NCBI GenBank assembly: GCA_020284085.1
Contig: JACEVL010000336.1
Coordinates: 255,501-319,500, forward strand
From: Aporrectodea caliginosa
Taxonomy: Eukaryota; Annelida; Clitellata; Crassiclitellata; Lumbricidae
DNA length: 64,000 nt
Reading direction: 5' to 3'
Under the pieces are notes generated by a model. The model did not search any database and was not told the DNA's origin. It was given only the letters and a program-made list of their open reading frames with translations. Shown here piece after piece: positions 9,146 to 19,764 of the stretch; the stretch's first letter is position 1; each line of letters opens with the position of its first letter. The position numbers and the translations under genes are program-made.

Positions 9146-9560
9146 GCGCTCAGTTGAAACGAATTCAGACAGTGAGACGGATGCGGTGGATGGTGTTTAG
9201 GATTGGAACAGCAAGATGGGTGGGGGCAGTGGAGAAATCAGAGTTGTGCTCTTGGAATTATTAGAGTGCACGTATTGTATGTCTTCCTCTCTGCCTGCTT
9301 GTCTGTCTATATTTCTGCTGCTGTTCCTATCTGTATGTCTGTCGATCTGTAGAGCTGTCGGTATTTCGGTTTTTGTGTCTGTCTCTCTGTCTGTCTGCCT
9401 GAATGTATCTCCAAGAATTGGGCCTCTGTATCCCTGCCTGCCTGTCTGCCAATAGATCTGCTTCCATTCCTGTATTTCTGTCTTTCTGTCTGCCCATATG
9501 TTTGTATGTCTTAGACTCTATGTACCTCTGAGGTATGCATATACAATCAAACATTTTGAA
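9145..9560 (+). repeat. Family H element with CTGT-rich interior
   Basis: Three copies in the window: here, 14,097-14,480 and 63,500-63,760 (inverted). Shared landmarks are GATGCGGTGGATGGTGTTTAGGATTGGA, a GAGGAGAAATCAGA-like block, a CTGTCTGCCTG low-complexity interior and CCCATATGTTTGTATGTC. The short ORFs are simple-repeat artefacts. Confidence 0.6.
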
Positions 9561-9985
9561 TTTGTCTTAACCTGGGTTTTAAATATACGCTACATAAATT
9601 CACCTAGTTCTTTGGGGTTACCGTGTAAACCGGTTCTTGCTTTACAGTTTCCTTTCGTTGGTCTGTAATGTCAATCAAAACTGCTGAATTGTTCGTTCCC
9701 TTCAACGACGGGTTAAATATGCGCTACCTAAACTAACATAGTGTAGCCCTAATGTAAATTAGTTGCTTTTTGCTGCGTACGCTAATGGCAGAGTAGAACA
9801 TTGCATCACATCAAGTAATGAATGGCTGTAGAAAACGCTAGGCATGTTTGTAGAAAAGTCTTGCATTTGTATTAAATAGAAAACAAATCAATTAATACAC
9901 AGTTCAAATAAAATACCTATCTACCTATGAGCGGCGGTATTTATTAAATGATATATTATGTGTTATGGCTTATCTGATCCTTCAG
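9560..9985. other. Unassigned DNA
   Basis: TAAACCGGTTCTTGCTTTACAGTTTCC resembles 7145-7170, so a shared repeat is likely. No gene is seen. Confidence 0.3.
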
Positions 9986-9991
9986 TAAGCT

Positions 9992-10600
9992 TCAGTAAGC
10001 TTCGACGACACCGTAGTAAGGTTCGTAGAAACTGGGTTCAGTGAAGGAACTGGTTTCGTCGGAAGGTATGTATTTCGGCGAAGGTGAGTCTTCTTCTGAA
10101 GCGACGCGGCGAAGGCATGAATTCGTAGTGATGCTCCGTCTTCCAAACACCTCTTCAAACGTCGAAGCTGCTTTTGAATAGGATCGTCACAACTGACAAG
10201 TCGGCATTAGATAAAATCATATCACTTGCTCTAGAGTTGCTGTTCGAAGTCTATACAATCCTTCGTAAACGTTCGCAGTTCAAATCAATCACACGCAGAA
10301 ACGATAACCACTCGACTGTTCCACGCTTCTCAAACAGACTCGAAAAGATCACTAGTCAACGCCTTGACGCTAACGGCTACTCTTGAATTCGACTAAAAGT
10401 CCGCCACAACGATGCTATCATCACTCGCAAGATGCCTAGTCATCCGGAACTTTGAAATTGACGATTCATTTACCAAAAAGTCGTTAAACTTTACGGGAAC
10501 GTCGCAAATCAAACGACTCCTTTGAATTCCAAACTTCAAGTTTTTCTTCAATGAGCTTCCTCCTCACTATCCGTTACGTCGTCCCCTGCAACTCTCCAGT
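9992..10600 (-). pseudogene. Possible decayed coding segment, unknown product
   Basis: The minus strand has an open frame (10,186 down to 9992, stop TGA) ending SSFTEPSFYEPYYGVVEAY, preceded by an acidic SEEDSPSPKYIPSDE stretch. Further upstream on the same strand, in shifting frames, are protein-like stretches such as FNDFLVNESSISKFRMTRH (about 10,480) and EWLSFLRVIDLNCERLRRIV (about 10,285). Base composition is unlike the surrounding repeats and I found no second copy in the window. It could be a decayed host exon series or part of a transposon I do not know. I do not recognise the family. Confidence 0.3.
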
Positions 10601-10639
10601 TGATTCATATTACGTCACGTTGCCATGGCTTCTGGTTTA

Positions 10640-10795
10640 AAGATATGAATAGAAAAGAGTATTGTAATTTGACCTGACCTCATTTTAAGTTAATTTCTTT
10701 TCGCGTCCCATCCTTATAAAGCCTACGTTGACACCGTTTTCAAGGTGTCTAAGAAGAGCGCTATGTCCAATGTGTATCAGTTCCCCATAAACGAA
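10640..10795 (-). repeat. C/E-type fragment
   Basis: TATAAAGCCTACG..., CAAGGTGTCTAAGA: the reverse of the E 3' half. Little else can be said. Confidence 0.35.
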
Positions 10796-11030
10796 ACATC
10801 AACATAATTTTTTAGTCTGTTAACCAGCGTTGGCACATATTACCTGGATCTGCACTTATGTACATGTAATCTGGCAATTAAACGATCCATGGTACCATGT
10901 GGAGTAAGGAATTGGAGTAAGGATGCGTTTTATCTGTCGCTGTTGGCAGCGGGTTTTAATTAAATAGGGTGTATGAAGTTTAATGGGTTCGTTGCTCTTC
11001 GTCCCATTTTGCGACCTTACTGATCATTTA
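10795..11030 (+). repeat. PY-family copy (relative of the inverted-duplication arms)
   Basis: Matches 61,345-61,700 in the same orientation: TTTAGTCTGTTAACCAGCGTTGGCACA, TTACCTGGATCTGCACTTATGTA, GGATGCGTTTTATCTG, GCTCTTCGTCCCATTTTG. It lacks the B element carried by the two arms, so it represents an older or separate branch of the family. The polypyrimidine end is missing. Confidence 0.65.
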
Positions 11031-11420
11031 CGCTACTTACTCAGTGTCGTTAAACTATGTACTGTATACATGGAAGAAAATCTCGGTCACTGCCGTATAC
11101 TCGGATGGTGCCAGTCTGAAGCCTCGATAACATAAGCCTTAAAAATGTAATGTATGTCATTGAATGTAACAAGACATTTATATCGCGCCACTTAAGAGTC
11201 TCTCAGAAAAGCGCAACATGTGGCCATCAAACAGCTGAAAAGTGTGTCTTTATAAGAGTATAGAGAATTATAGCCAGATACAGCATTAGTGGAACGAACA
11301 GAGAACGATAGAGCATTCCAGGTCATCTACGCGGCAATCGAGAAGCAGGGTACAATAAAGTCACTTTGCGAGGCAAACCGGAGCACCCTCCTACCTGTTT
11401 GTAAACTTTGAGTGCCAATA
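11030..11420. other. Mixed module fragments
   Basis: A short B'-like piece (TGGTGCCAGTCTGAAGCCTC, about 11,107) and otherwise unassigned sequence. No ORF of note. Confidence 0.3.
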
Positions 11421-11424
11421 TAAT

Positions 11425-12100
11425 TGGAAAGCGCGTATTAAATGCTTTTGAAATATATAGCAACGGTTGTAATCGTTTTAACGGTGTCTAGCGCCACAAA
11501 CTCATTATCTGTTTAATCGACATCTTTCAACTTTCAAGCCGCTGACGTCGAACTTACCTTACCAGAATAAACGTAATCTCGATATGTCTACAGCGCCCAA
11601 AAGAGCTAAGTGGAAGGAACGAGAGTAATCACAGGAGCTCAGTCAAAACAAAATCGATAGACTGGCAAAGTGATCAGTCTCGGTCAGTTTCACTGAGACA
11701 AGCGAATAGCAGTTTTAGCTGCGTGTTACTCTTCGCTCTCAGAGCCATTCAAGTCGACTTCACATTAAACGTATTTCGAACCAGTGAAGATTGTAGGGAT
11801 TAGATGGATCCAGAGTTTAACGACATCTAATGGCGACAAAGACGGTTGACGTCGTCAGAAATTACTTTGCAAGCTCTATGGCATAATATAGGACCACTTT
11901 CATTTATAGGTCGACTGTCAGGCTAAATAGGTGTATAATTTTGTGGAACAAATTTATTGTGCTCAACTAGAAGACAATTGCTGAGTAGCGCGTGTGCTTT
12001 TATTTATAGGGCGAAGATCACGATTAAAAGAGGTGTGCAAATTATTTGAACAATTTTTTCCGTTCCAGTAGTAGAACACATAATTTTGTTGTCGCTTCAC
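11425..12100 (-). repeat. F, C and D modules, reverse orientation
   Basis: 11,480-11,660: F-like (TTTAACGGTGTCTAGCGCCACAA, ATAAACGTAATCTCGATATG, AAAGAGCTAAGTGGAAGGA). 11,810-11,910: a D element (GGATCCAGAGTTTAACGACA ... GACGTCGTCAGAAATTA ... TATGGCATAATA). 12,000-12,080: D-head pieces (GGGCGAAGATCACGATTAAAAG). Confidence 0.5.
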
Positions 12101-12736
12101 TTAACCCGTTGGAGGTGAGGTCTGGTATGACATACCCCATAGCTATTCTACGCTGCGTTTTCTAGGGAAAAAGTGGAACCAGCTTGGATTATTTTTGTCT
12201 ACCTTAGTGAATGTGAAATACGGACACTTTAGGTCAATTTCAGATTTTTTGAACGCAGATTTTTTTTATTCTGTTGCAAATTCAAGTGAAATTATAATTT
12301 TTCGTATACATATTGATCTTAATGAATTAAAAAAAGTAACGGCACAGTGTAGAAAAAATTGGTGACAATAGAAGATAGTGCAGATATAAGATATATCCTG
12401 TTTTGCATAGATGCAAAAATTTTTCATTATTACTGGTAGTATGTCACCTGTTCGAAAACGTTACATGTATCAAGGGCCACGAAGATGCCATTGCAGAGGG
12501 CCGCTTTTGATTTCGAGCGCCAGCGCGCTGGCCACTTCAATTATGATTGAAAAAAGTTATTTGCTCCCGATAATCACCAGTTTAACTGATAATTGGTTAC
12601 AGAACAATAGTTTAGCTCACAATAAATTTTATGTAGGTGATATTTTGACTTACAAGTAAAAAATATGCATTGGGGTATGTTATACCCCACCTCACCTGAA
12701 ACGTTCCAATGCTTCACCTCACCTCCAAAGGGTTAA
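12101..12736. mobile_element. piggyBac-type MITE with TTAA ends and inverted terminal repeats
   Basis: Left end TTAACCCGTTGGAGGTGAGGT (12,101 on). The right end CACCTCACCTCCAAAGGGTTAA (to 12,736) is its inverse apart from small changes. TTAA at both ends matches the piggyBac-superfamily target. Subterminal partly palindromic blocks lie inside both ends: GGTATGACATACC on the left and GGGGTATGTTATACCCC on the right. An 82-codon ORF at 12,411-12,659 has no transposase motif. The element is 636 bp and non-autonomous. Confidence 0.8.
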
Positions 12737-12844
12737 AGGTTCAGTATGACAGTTAATAGAGGTGTTCAATTCTGTTGAACAATGTTTACCATCCCAATGG
12801 TAGAATGTAGAACAACTCTTCTGCTTTTTCCGTTAGGGCGATTA
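12737..12844 (-). repeat. D-head fragment
   Basis: GGTAGAATGTAGAACAACTCTTCTGC and TTAGGGCGATTAT match other D-head copies (3700, 12,000). The continuation CTTAAAAGAG resumes after the next element, at about 13,502, so that element interrupted a D head. Confidence 0.5.
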
Positions 12845-13505
12845 TTTGCCGTCCTATGTCCCGTGGGGCGGGACATTCCCAAAATTCCGATTCGGTCCTA
12901 TGACCCGCCAGGCGGGACATGCACCTAGGCCAAGCCCATAGAGTCTTTTGTCTTTTGCAGTGGACCAAGGGGCATATTTATATCAAATACGGTATATTTA
13001 AGCATGTAGGTCGCCAATTTTAGGGTGCCCGGTATTTATTCATTTCATTTGCATGATAGCAAGATGGGGAAACAAGAAGGGTAAAACCTCTACAAAGACT
13101 TCCAGGACTTCACCCCACAGACTGTTTCGAGATATATCACACAAAGGCAAACACAGTAAACAATGCTAATGCAGAAGCAACAAGCCTAAGTAGTTGTGCT
13201 GAAAATATTACAAATACTTAGTAAATTGTGTGCATATCTCTATTATTTCTTATTTATTTCCAAAAATTTATATAGTATTATATATGTACAGGTTACCTAT
13301 TGCAAATAATACCAGCAGATGTCCCGCATAGAACTGTTACTTGTGCATAACAGCTAGTAAGGGGACAATGTTTGCATGCATACCAGAATGTTTAGAGTAA
13401 AATATTTACGATAATAAATAACTGTAGCATAAATGATATAGACTAATAAAAAAATTCAGACCTAATAGGCCAGGAATAATTTTTTTAAGGACTGCAAAGG
13501 GTTAA
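12845..13505. mobile_element. piggyBac-type MITE inserted in a D head
   Basis: Right end GGACTGCAAAGGGTTAA. The left end TTTGCCGTCC is its inverse but has lost the outermost TTAACCC. Host sequence GGGCGATTAT | TTAAAAGAG is recovered by joining the two sides. Two hairpin palindromes sit inside the left end: ATGTCCCG-TGGGG-CGGGACAT (about 12,858-12,878) and ATGACCCG-CCAGG-CGGGACAT (about 12,898-12,918). The right 145 bp is shared with 7876-8025. Confidence 0.75.
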
Positions 13506-14096
13506 AAGAGACGAATAATTGCGTTGAACAGTTCTCATCGTTCCTATGGCGTAATACAGCTAATACAGTGCCGCTCTTCTTCTTTCATTAGCTAGTTGCC
13601 GTTTAACGACACTGTGTCATGCCAAAAATGGTTAGCGTCGACCTCTTCCTTTCTTTATGCTTTGGACTGGCACTGCATGAGTGCGAGCGGTTTCGGAGTT
13701 TCTTGAATTTACTGATCGTAATCACTAGTATTATGCGATCACTTACGTTCGAGCGCAGTAGAACGAAATGGTGAAACATTATTTACAGACTGAACCACTG
13801 GTCTGCTTCACTAATATTGCGAATATCTCACTTAAAAGAGGTGTGGAATTATTGTGAACAATTCTCATCGTTAAGATGGCATAATACAATCTGTGAAAGC
13901 ACTTCAATATAGCAAAATCGCAGAAATTGAATTTATAACGCCGACTGACATCGTTTTAAAGGTGTCTAACGAGAAACCAAAACATCATCTAATGTTATGT
14001 GACATCTTAGAGTTATCAGAGCTGCTGACGTCGATCTTTCTTCGCCATATTTATAAAGCACTCTAATAAGTTCGACTACGGGATCGACTTCTTTCA
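13505..14096 (-). repeat. D, B and C modules, reverse orientation
   Basis: D head (TCATCGTTCCTATGGCGTAATACAGC, about 13,535), B-like (GTTTAACGACACTGTGTCATG ... GGACTGGCACTGCATGAGTGCGA, 13,600-13,685), D head again (13,835-13,875), then C/E (ATTTATAACGCC ... TTTTAAAGGTGTCTAACG ... GACATCTTAGAG, 13,925-14,035). Confidence 0.5.
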
Positions 14097-14480
14097 CAGG
14101 CGCTCAGTCAAAACAAAATGGGTGGGCAGGTACATTGTATATACAGTCAGAAACGGTTCCAGGTTAAGATCCAAACAGTCAGGCAGTCAGACAATCAGTC
14201 GGCTGCGGTGGATGGTGCTTAGAATTGGAGCGAAGGGTGAGATAAGGGAAAGAGGAGAAATCAGAATTGAGCTTCTAGAAGTAGACTGTCCCTAACTGAC
14301 TCTTTGCCTGCTGGTCTGTCAATAGATCTAGCCATGTCTGTCTGTCTACCCATATGTTTTGTATGTCTGTTTGCTTGTCTCAGACTCTGTACATCTCAGA
14401 CATGTACAAAATGTATATACATGCATAAAATTAATATTCAACTTTCCTTTCCCTTGAACGATGGGTTTAATTATTTAAGG
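14097..14480 (+). repeat. Family H element, second copy
   Basis: Same order of landmarks as 9145-9560 (GCTGCGGTGGATGGTGCTTAG, GAGGAGAAATCAGAATTGAG, CTGTCTGTCTACCCATATG, GACTCTGTACATCTCAGAC). Confidence 0.6.
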
Positions 14481-14735
14481 GAAATCAATGCTGAGTACGA
14501 AAGTCAAATGCAACGGGTTCCTCGCAAGCGACGCTGACTGGAGCGCACCAAGCGACCGCGAGGAAACTGACAATCGGGAACATCGGTGGTTTTCATAAGG
14601 CGCTTGAAGTGAAAAGCCGAGATCAGACGAAGATGCCCGAACATGTCCGAGAGATGAACAATGGCGTGGCTTATGATATACACGAGTGCTTAATACTGAC
14701 ATCTTCCATAATAGAATGGACGTGAGTATGTATGC
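14480..14735. other. Unassigned, moderately GC-rich
   Basis: A minus-strand open frame of 92 codons crosses this stretch. It shows no recognisable motif and no start context. I see no second copy in the window. Confidence 0.25.
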
Positions 14736-14870
14736 ATGTAAGAGTGTATGCATGTATGTGTGAATGTGTATGTATGTATGTATGTAATAATAATCTTCGT
14801 TTATTAATTCAAACTGACACAGCGCAGTATATTTTTTTATATACGATTACAATTAAGTATGAAGGGATGA
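14735..14870 (+). repeat. (GTAT)n and a short LINE/SINE 3'-end-like piece
   Basis: TGTATGTATGTATG microsatellite, then AATAATAATC and TTCAAACTGACACAGCGCAGT. The latter resembles the tail-type segments at 36,165-36,225 and 57,030-57,110. Confidence 0.5.
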
Positions 14871-14994
14871 TTGCAAGTTATTACAGGAGTCGAATTTAAC
14901 TGTATACGGCAATCATGCAAGGCGACCATCACGATCAACATCTCATTTTACCAATACGCTATCTAGCATATTATAGGCTGAGTGGACCTTTGGG

Positions 14995-15070
14995 AGGGTT
15001 GCGGGAAGCGATCCCGCTTCCTACTGCTCTTCATGCCAGTGATGTTACCACTACTCTATGGACCCCTACT
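14995..15070 (-). mobile_element. SINE-4, tRNA-like head
   Basis: On the minus strand TAGAGTAGTGGTAAC (A-box-like, plus coordinates 15,044-15,058) is followed by GGGATCGCTTCCC (B-box-like, 15,003-15,015). CCCGC/GCGGG around the B box could form a T-arm. No acceptor stem was found, so I read it as a SINE head. It is a type not repeated elsewhere in the window. Confidence 0.45.
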
Positions 15071-15119
15071 ACATACATATATGTATGTATGTAGTGACAT
15101 CTTGCATAATACAATGTAT

Positions 15120-15265
15120 TTGTGTATTTTTATTTTTTGTTTGTTTTTGGGTTGTTTTGGGGGTTTTTTGTTTTTTATTTTTTATTTTTTATTTTTTATT
15201 TTTTATTTTTTAATATTTTAATTTTTAATATTTTAATTTTTACTTTTGATTTTTGATTTTTACTT
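15120..15265 (+). repeat. T-rich low-complexity tract, (ATTTTTT)n
   Basis: About six TATTTTTT-type units followed by AATATTTTAATTTTT units. Simple sequence, no coding. Confidence 0.9.
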
Positions 15266-15573
15266 AACTAGGTTGTTAAGTTCTTGACTCAAGGCTTTAT
15301 AAGGGGTCGGTCAAGAGCGTTAAAAAGATGTCTAACGAGGCCAGAGGCTTAAGCTTGCCAGTAAAAAATTTCTTGGCTTTTTAGCTTTCGGGAGTTTTCA
15401 TTCGGCATAGTCGTATTTTTCTACATCTTAATTCTTTAATTACATAAATGCATTTATTGAGGGAGAGGGAGGGTTGAACACAAAAATTCTCCCTATCTAC
15501 TCAATGATAGAGATCGTCAAATTCCCCAATGCACAGCGACATCTGACGGCAACCAGAGACGCTGATTTTGACC

Positions 15574-15574
<1 letters not shown>

Positions 15575-15632
<58 letters not shown>
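15575..15632. repeat. (TA)n microsatellite
   Basis: An uninterrupted run of about 29 TA units. Confidence 0.98.
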
Positions 15633-15633
<1 letters not shown>

Positions 15634-15779
15634 GCTACAACCGTTTTGATAGGCTATTGTCTGATTGTGACGTCATAAGCATTATACGCGTCATGAATGT
15701 TTAATTATTCGTCGTTTATTTCCACAATACAGTCAAACCGCCGTATTATGTGTAGGCCTACAGTCACAGTTGACAGTAT

Positions 15780-15935
15780 TGCATGGTATTGTATTGTGTT
15801 GTATTGTATTGTATTGTATTGTATTGTATTGTATTGTATTGTATGGTATTCAAACATTTATAAAGCGCCTCTCATAGGGTGAACCATTGAAGGCGCTCCC
15901 AGTGCGCAAGGATCAGAGAAGAAACAGGTTTTGAG
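15780..15935 (-). mobile_element. LINE/SINE 3' end with (TATTG)n tail
   Basis: A TATTG array (15,784-15,850) precedes CATTTATAAAGCGCCTCTCA and GGCGCTCCCAGTGCGC. Read on the minus strand this is a 3' UTR (GGGAGCGCC...GAGGCGCTTTATAAATG) with an (ATACA)n tail, shared with the SINE-2 copy at 42,767. Strongly 5'-truncated. Confidence 0.65.
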
Positions 15936-16064
15936 TCACAGTTGACAGTATGTTATTGTAGGGCCCCCGAACTTCTGGACTGTGGTTGCGCTTCTGGCGC
16001 AGATGTGTATGTATACATGTTGTATGTATTATTTGTATGTATGCGTGTATGTGTGTGCTCTATG

Positions 16065-16175
16065 TGCGTCGGTATTGTATTGTATCTAAAGATTTATATA
16101 GCGCCTCTCTCAGAATAACTATTCAGAAACGCTCTCGGCACGAATTATGAATCATCACGAATTAATCTCGGTATT
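16065..16175 (-). mobile_element. Second 5'-truncated copy of the same 3' end
   Basis: TATTGTATTGTATCTAAAGA then TTATATAGCGCCTCTCTCAG. Same family and orientation as 15,780-15,935. Confidence 0.6.
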
Positions 16176-16925
16176 ATGTATGCGTGTGAGTATGTGAGTT
16201 GGTGCGTGCATATGTTTGTAAAGTAAACTACATCAGTGTGGTAAAAAAAAGTGTGGTATGGTATGCCTATATATAGGAGGAGGATGGTAAGAAAAGAAAC
16301 GTGGTAAATAATTTTCCATCAAATTTGCAAGCACAAAATACATGCCTCAGCCCTCCAACCCTTGTTAATAATAGTAAAGGCAAAGCGTTCTCGTTGATGG
16401 TAAACACCTTTATTACAGAATCTTCTTGCTCTATATATTAAAGGTCGAAACCAGTATTAGTATATAATATTGTTTAACGACCTCTTATGGCTGCCACGGC
16501 TGTTGTCGTCGGCCTCCTCCCTTACACTGGCAATACAGGGTACGGACAGCAGTAGTTGCTCGTGTTAAAGACATCTTATATGGTTACCAAGCCGTTGACA
16601 ACGACCTTGCCTTAAATTGGTCAGTTGCTGCATGTTTAGAAACACTGTGTCATAAAAAGGACGTTTGGCGTCACCTCCTCGTTTATCCCGGAGTGGGACT
16701 GGCACTACCAGAGTAAGAGAGTGGCGTAGTCTAACCTTAACATAACAAAATTGGAACTATTCGTACGCTTTGTTATGAATTACTTTTATTTACCCAAAGT
16801 TTAACGTCGTCTTATGACATCAAAGGCCGTTGACGACTAAATCAATTACGTAGCTAAACGTTATTTATATATCCATGGAGGAATACTTTAAAAAGGTGTT
16901 TAGCCTCGTTTGTTCATAACTATAG
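16175..16925 (-). repeat. B, C and D module fragments, reverse orientation
   Basis: 16,640-16,735 is a B copy in reverse (GAAACACTGTGTCATAAAAAG ... GGGACTGGCACTACCAGAGT ... GTGGCGTAG). 16,795-16,835 has a D/A core (AGTTTAACGTCGTCTTATGA ... GGCCGTTGACGAC). 16,865-16,920 has TTTAAAAAGGTGTTTAGCC. Simple TGTATG repeats lie at 16,010-16,060, just before this block. Confidence 0.5.
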
Positions 16926-16929
16926 TAAC

Positions 16930-19040
16930 ACACCAATGTAAAATGTAATTAGCAACTTCTATTGCGCCGGTGTCTAATGCACAAGGCATCAACCGATGGC
17001 ACACCAAAACCAAGCCGTAATCAGGTCAACATCCAGAAGATCAGTCCGTAAGAGACAGAGAGACAGCCTAAGGTGGATAAGCAATTTGAAAGAGGTAAGT
17101 TTTCAGCCGAGAACGAAATGACACAAGCGACTGAGCACAGCGTACAGACACAGGAAGAGAGTTCCAAAAAGTAGGTCCAGATACTGAAAAAGCTCGTTCA
17201 CCAAGAACAGTTCTTGATTTAGGTATGACCAGACAAAGACAATCAGATGACCTCATTGAATAATGATAAGTCAGAGGAATAAGAACAGATTTTAAATATT
17301 GTGGTTGGCCAGAGTTCAAAGTTTTATAAACTATGAGCCCCAGTTTGAAACGAATTCTTTGCTGAACAGGAAGCCAATGCAAAGATTTAAGCACAGGGGT
17401 TATATGTTCATATTTGGATGTATTAGTTATGGCTCTAGCCAAAGAGTTCTGAACCCTCTGCAGCTTCAGTATGTTTGATTTATTGATACCAATAAGAAGC
17501 GAGTTACAATAGTCTAGGCGACTGGAAACCAATGCATTTGCCAAAGATATTCTTGCAGACATGGGCACATAACGCCTAATTCTGCGTATGTCACGAATGA
17601 ACATATAGGATGACTTACAAATACTGTTTACATGGCCAGTGAGAGACATGGTAGAATTAAAAACAACGCCTAAGTTGCGTGCAGCGTCGGCCAGCTCAAT
17701 AACTGAGTCACCCAGTTTCAATGACTTAAGCCCATCAAATTTCTTAAGTTGCTGTGGAGTGCCAAGTAACAGAAATTCAGTCTTTGATGGGTTAAGGAGG
17801 AGTTTATTGGATGCCATCCAGGACTGTACTTCATCAAAGACAGCAGACAACATCTGTATAGATGAGTCGCATGACAGACTATCAAATGAAATGTAAATTT
17901 GAGTATCATCAGCATAGAAATGATATCTCAGCGAATGATTATCAAGCAATGCTCCTAATGGTGTCGTGTATAGTGTAAACAAAAGAGGGCCAAGCACTGA
18001 TCCCTGTGGTACACCGCATGTCAACAAAGCATCAGTTGAATAATTACCATTTAAATACACTGATTGATTGCGTGGACTAAGATAAGTACTAAACCAATTT
18101 AGTGTGGAACCAGAGATGCTTGAGACAATTCTCAAGATGATGAAGAAGAATTGAATGATCCATAGTATCAAAAGCAGCAGACAAGTCAAGCAGAACAAGT
18201 GCTGTCACCTTACCCCCGTCCATTGAGCAAATGATGTCATTATGAACAGTAAGAAGTAGATTCAGTTGAGTGAAATCTACGATACGCAGATTGAAAAGGG
18301 GAGATTAGGGAGTTTGATGACAGGTGAGTCCGTATGCGATTCATGATTATCCGTTCAAGGATTTTAGATATAAAATTCAAGGTTGAGATAGGCCTATAAT
18401 TTGACAGATCATCAGGATCAAGAGAAGGTTTCTTAAGCAGTGGATGAACTATGGCATGAGCAGATGGGAAAGTCCCATGATAGCATTGAGAAAACATAAT
18501 TGATGAAATGGTTGGACCAAGATACAGTGCACGAAGCACTTTTTCTTAAACCAAGAGTGTCATGTTTTGTTAGGCGAGGAAAAGATAAGTGTCAACCTCC
18601 TACAGTAGCTGCAGTGTCCAGCACAGGAGGTGTATAATTTGGCTAGAGGAATTTGTCCAGTGCAAAGGAACTAATCACTGTTAAGTGGTATACTAGAAAT
18701 TTTGTCTTCGCAAAAAGTTCAAGAATTTATTTGCAAGATGATGGGCAGCTAAGCACATTGTGGTGAGCCAAATGCAACTTCTCCCGATGTAATAATTTAT
18801 TTAAGGCCAACCACAAAGATTTTGGTGATGCAGAACTTTCAGGCAATTAAATTAGTCAAATATTCAGATTTGGCAGATGAAACAAGTTTTTCACACAAGT
18901 CTGCACTATTACATAAACCTAATGTGGTTGTAGTAGACGTCAAGAGACCACTTCCATCATTTGCCATCATTCTCCACCTGTTCGATCCAGTTTTCGCTTT
19001 CATTAATCGATTGAATTTGACTCTGAGATATGTGGAATAA
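16930..19040 (-). mobile_element. LINE-1w: CR1/L2-like non-LTR retrotransposon, 5'-truncated
   Basis: This is the best-preserved transposon in the window and lies on the minus strand. It runs from the endonuclease-RT linker (decayed LVSSAKSEYLTNLIA near 18,860) through the RT to the RT tail and a 3' UTR. The 3' UTR (CTTATCCACC, GATCTTCTGGATGTTGACCTG, CCGGCGC on the minus strand) recurs at 5.6, 30.2, 32.3 and 34.0 kb, which defines the family. The endonuclease domain is absent. Frameshifts near 18,120-18,200 and 18,240-18,300, plus stops upstream of 18,560, make it non-functional. SINE-1 DNA abuts its 5' side. Confidence 0.9.
17068..18539 (-). pseudogene. Reverse transcriptase ORF2 of LINE-1w, frameshifted
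   Basis: Encodes a target-primed reverse transcriptase. In order on the minus strand: a thumb-proximal N-terminal block ending SNYRPISTLNFISKILERII (18,240-18,539 frame); LDLSAAFDTMDHSILLHHL, with the first catalytic Asp, near 18,155-18,190 in another frame; then a continuous frame (18,198-17,068) with GVPQGSVLGP (residues 62-71), YADD (95-98) and the RT tail WLPVQQRI ... FSVSGPTFWNSLP ... RLKTYLFQIAYPP before the stop. The first ~26 residues of that open frame are an out-of-frame reading of the AFDTMDH block, so its ATG is not a real start. All RT catalytic residues are still readable, but at least two frameshifts separate them. Confidence 0.9.
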
Positions 19041-19046
19041 AAGTAG

Positions 19047-19170
19047 ACGATTGGATGAATGATTGCCTTGTAACGCGGAGAGCATGGCTCATTTTAGACG
19101 GTTGCTGTGTAGGGTCCCTTAGCTTGGTCACTTAATAGTGGCGCCTAACAAATGCGTACATGATGATGAT
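19047..19170 (+). mobile_element. SINE-1 copy
   Basis: ACGATTGGATGAATGATTGCC, TTGTAACGCGGAGAGCATGG, then GTAGGGTCCCTTAGC and a CCTAACAAATGCGTA end. The B box is partly lost. Confidence 0.55.
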
Positions 19171-19174
19171 TATG

Positions 19175-19290
19175 CAGCGCGCGCATTTGCAAAATGTCGT
19201 TAAAAAATAAGGCAATGCAGTGCTCGTCTTAAACACCTTTTACTACGTATTCTTCCTATACTATAAATTAAGACAATGCGTCTGGAATTG
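19175..19290 (+). repeat. E-type module
   Basis: AAAATGTCGTTAAAAAATAAGG, AGTGCTCGTCTTAAACACC and CTATAAATT. Diverged core and 3' half. Confidence 0.45.
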
Positions 19291-19440
19291 GCTCGTTACG
19301 AAGCAGCCTCCTTTATAATTATGAAGCATTTCATTTCTGACTCCCATTATTCTTATTAGTTCATAATTTTGTGGCCGCTAAGAACCGTTTATTTCAGAAG
19401 GCTTACCTATGAATGTTGTTAGATAAAATCCAAATACAGG
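19290..19440 (+). mobile_element. LINE-1w distal 3' UTR fragment
   Basis: GGCTCGTTACGAAGCAGCCTCC, then ATAATTATGAAGCATTTCA and TGACTCCCATTATTCTTATT match the distal 3' UTR at 5905-5975 and 30,350-30,420. Confidence 0.55.
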
Positions 19441-19459
19441 GATTATTGTATTGTTCTTT

Positions 19460-19515
19460 TAATAAAAATAATAATAATAATAATAATAATAACAACAACT
19501 TAGACTAAATAGACA

Positions 19516-19546
<31 letters not shown>

Positions 19547-19680
19547 TATGTGTATGTATGTATGTGTAATAATATGTGTGTGTAATAACTAATATACAGC
19601 CAGCCAGCCAACCATAATAATAATAGCCAATGTAATATGTATGTGTATATGCATAATAATAATAACTCTTCCTTTACTGA
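19460..19680. repeat. (AAT)n and (TGTA)n simple repeats
   Basis: ATAATA arrays at about 19,467-19,490 and 19,516-19,545, GTATGTATG and CAGCCAGCCAACC interspersed. Minus-strand ORF signal here is a YYYY/IIII repeat artefact. Confidence 0.9.
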
Positions 19681-19764
19681 GCAAATTCCGGTTGAAACAT
19701 CATAACCGGTACAGTTCCCAATTATACAGTGGAAACAATTCACAAGAACACCAAATGCGTTCAG

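Noticed and set aside
12411..12659. 82-codon ORF inside the 12.1-12.7 kb MITE as a transposase fragment
   Set aside because: No piggyBac motif and the position between the termini alone is not evidence.
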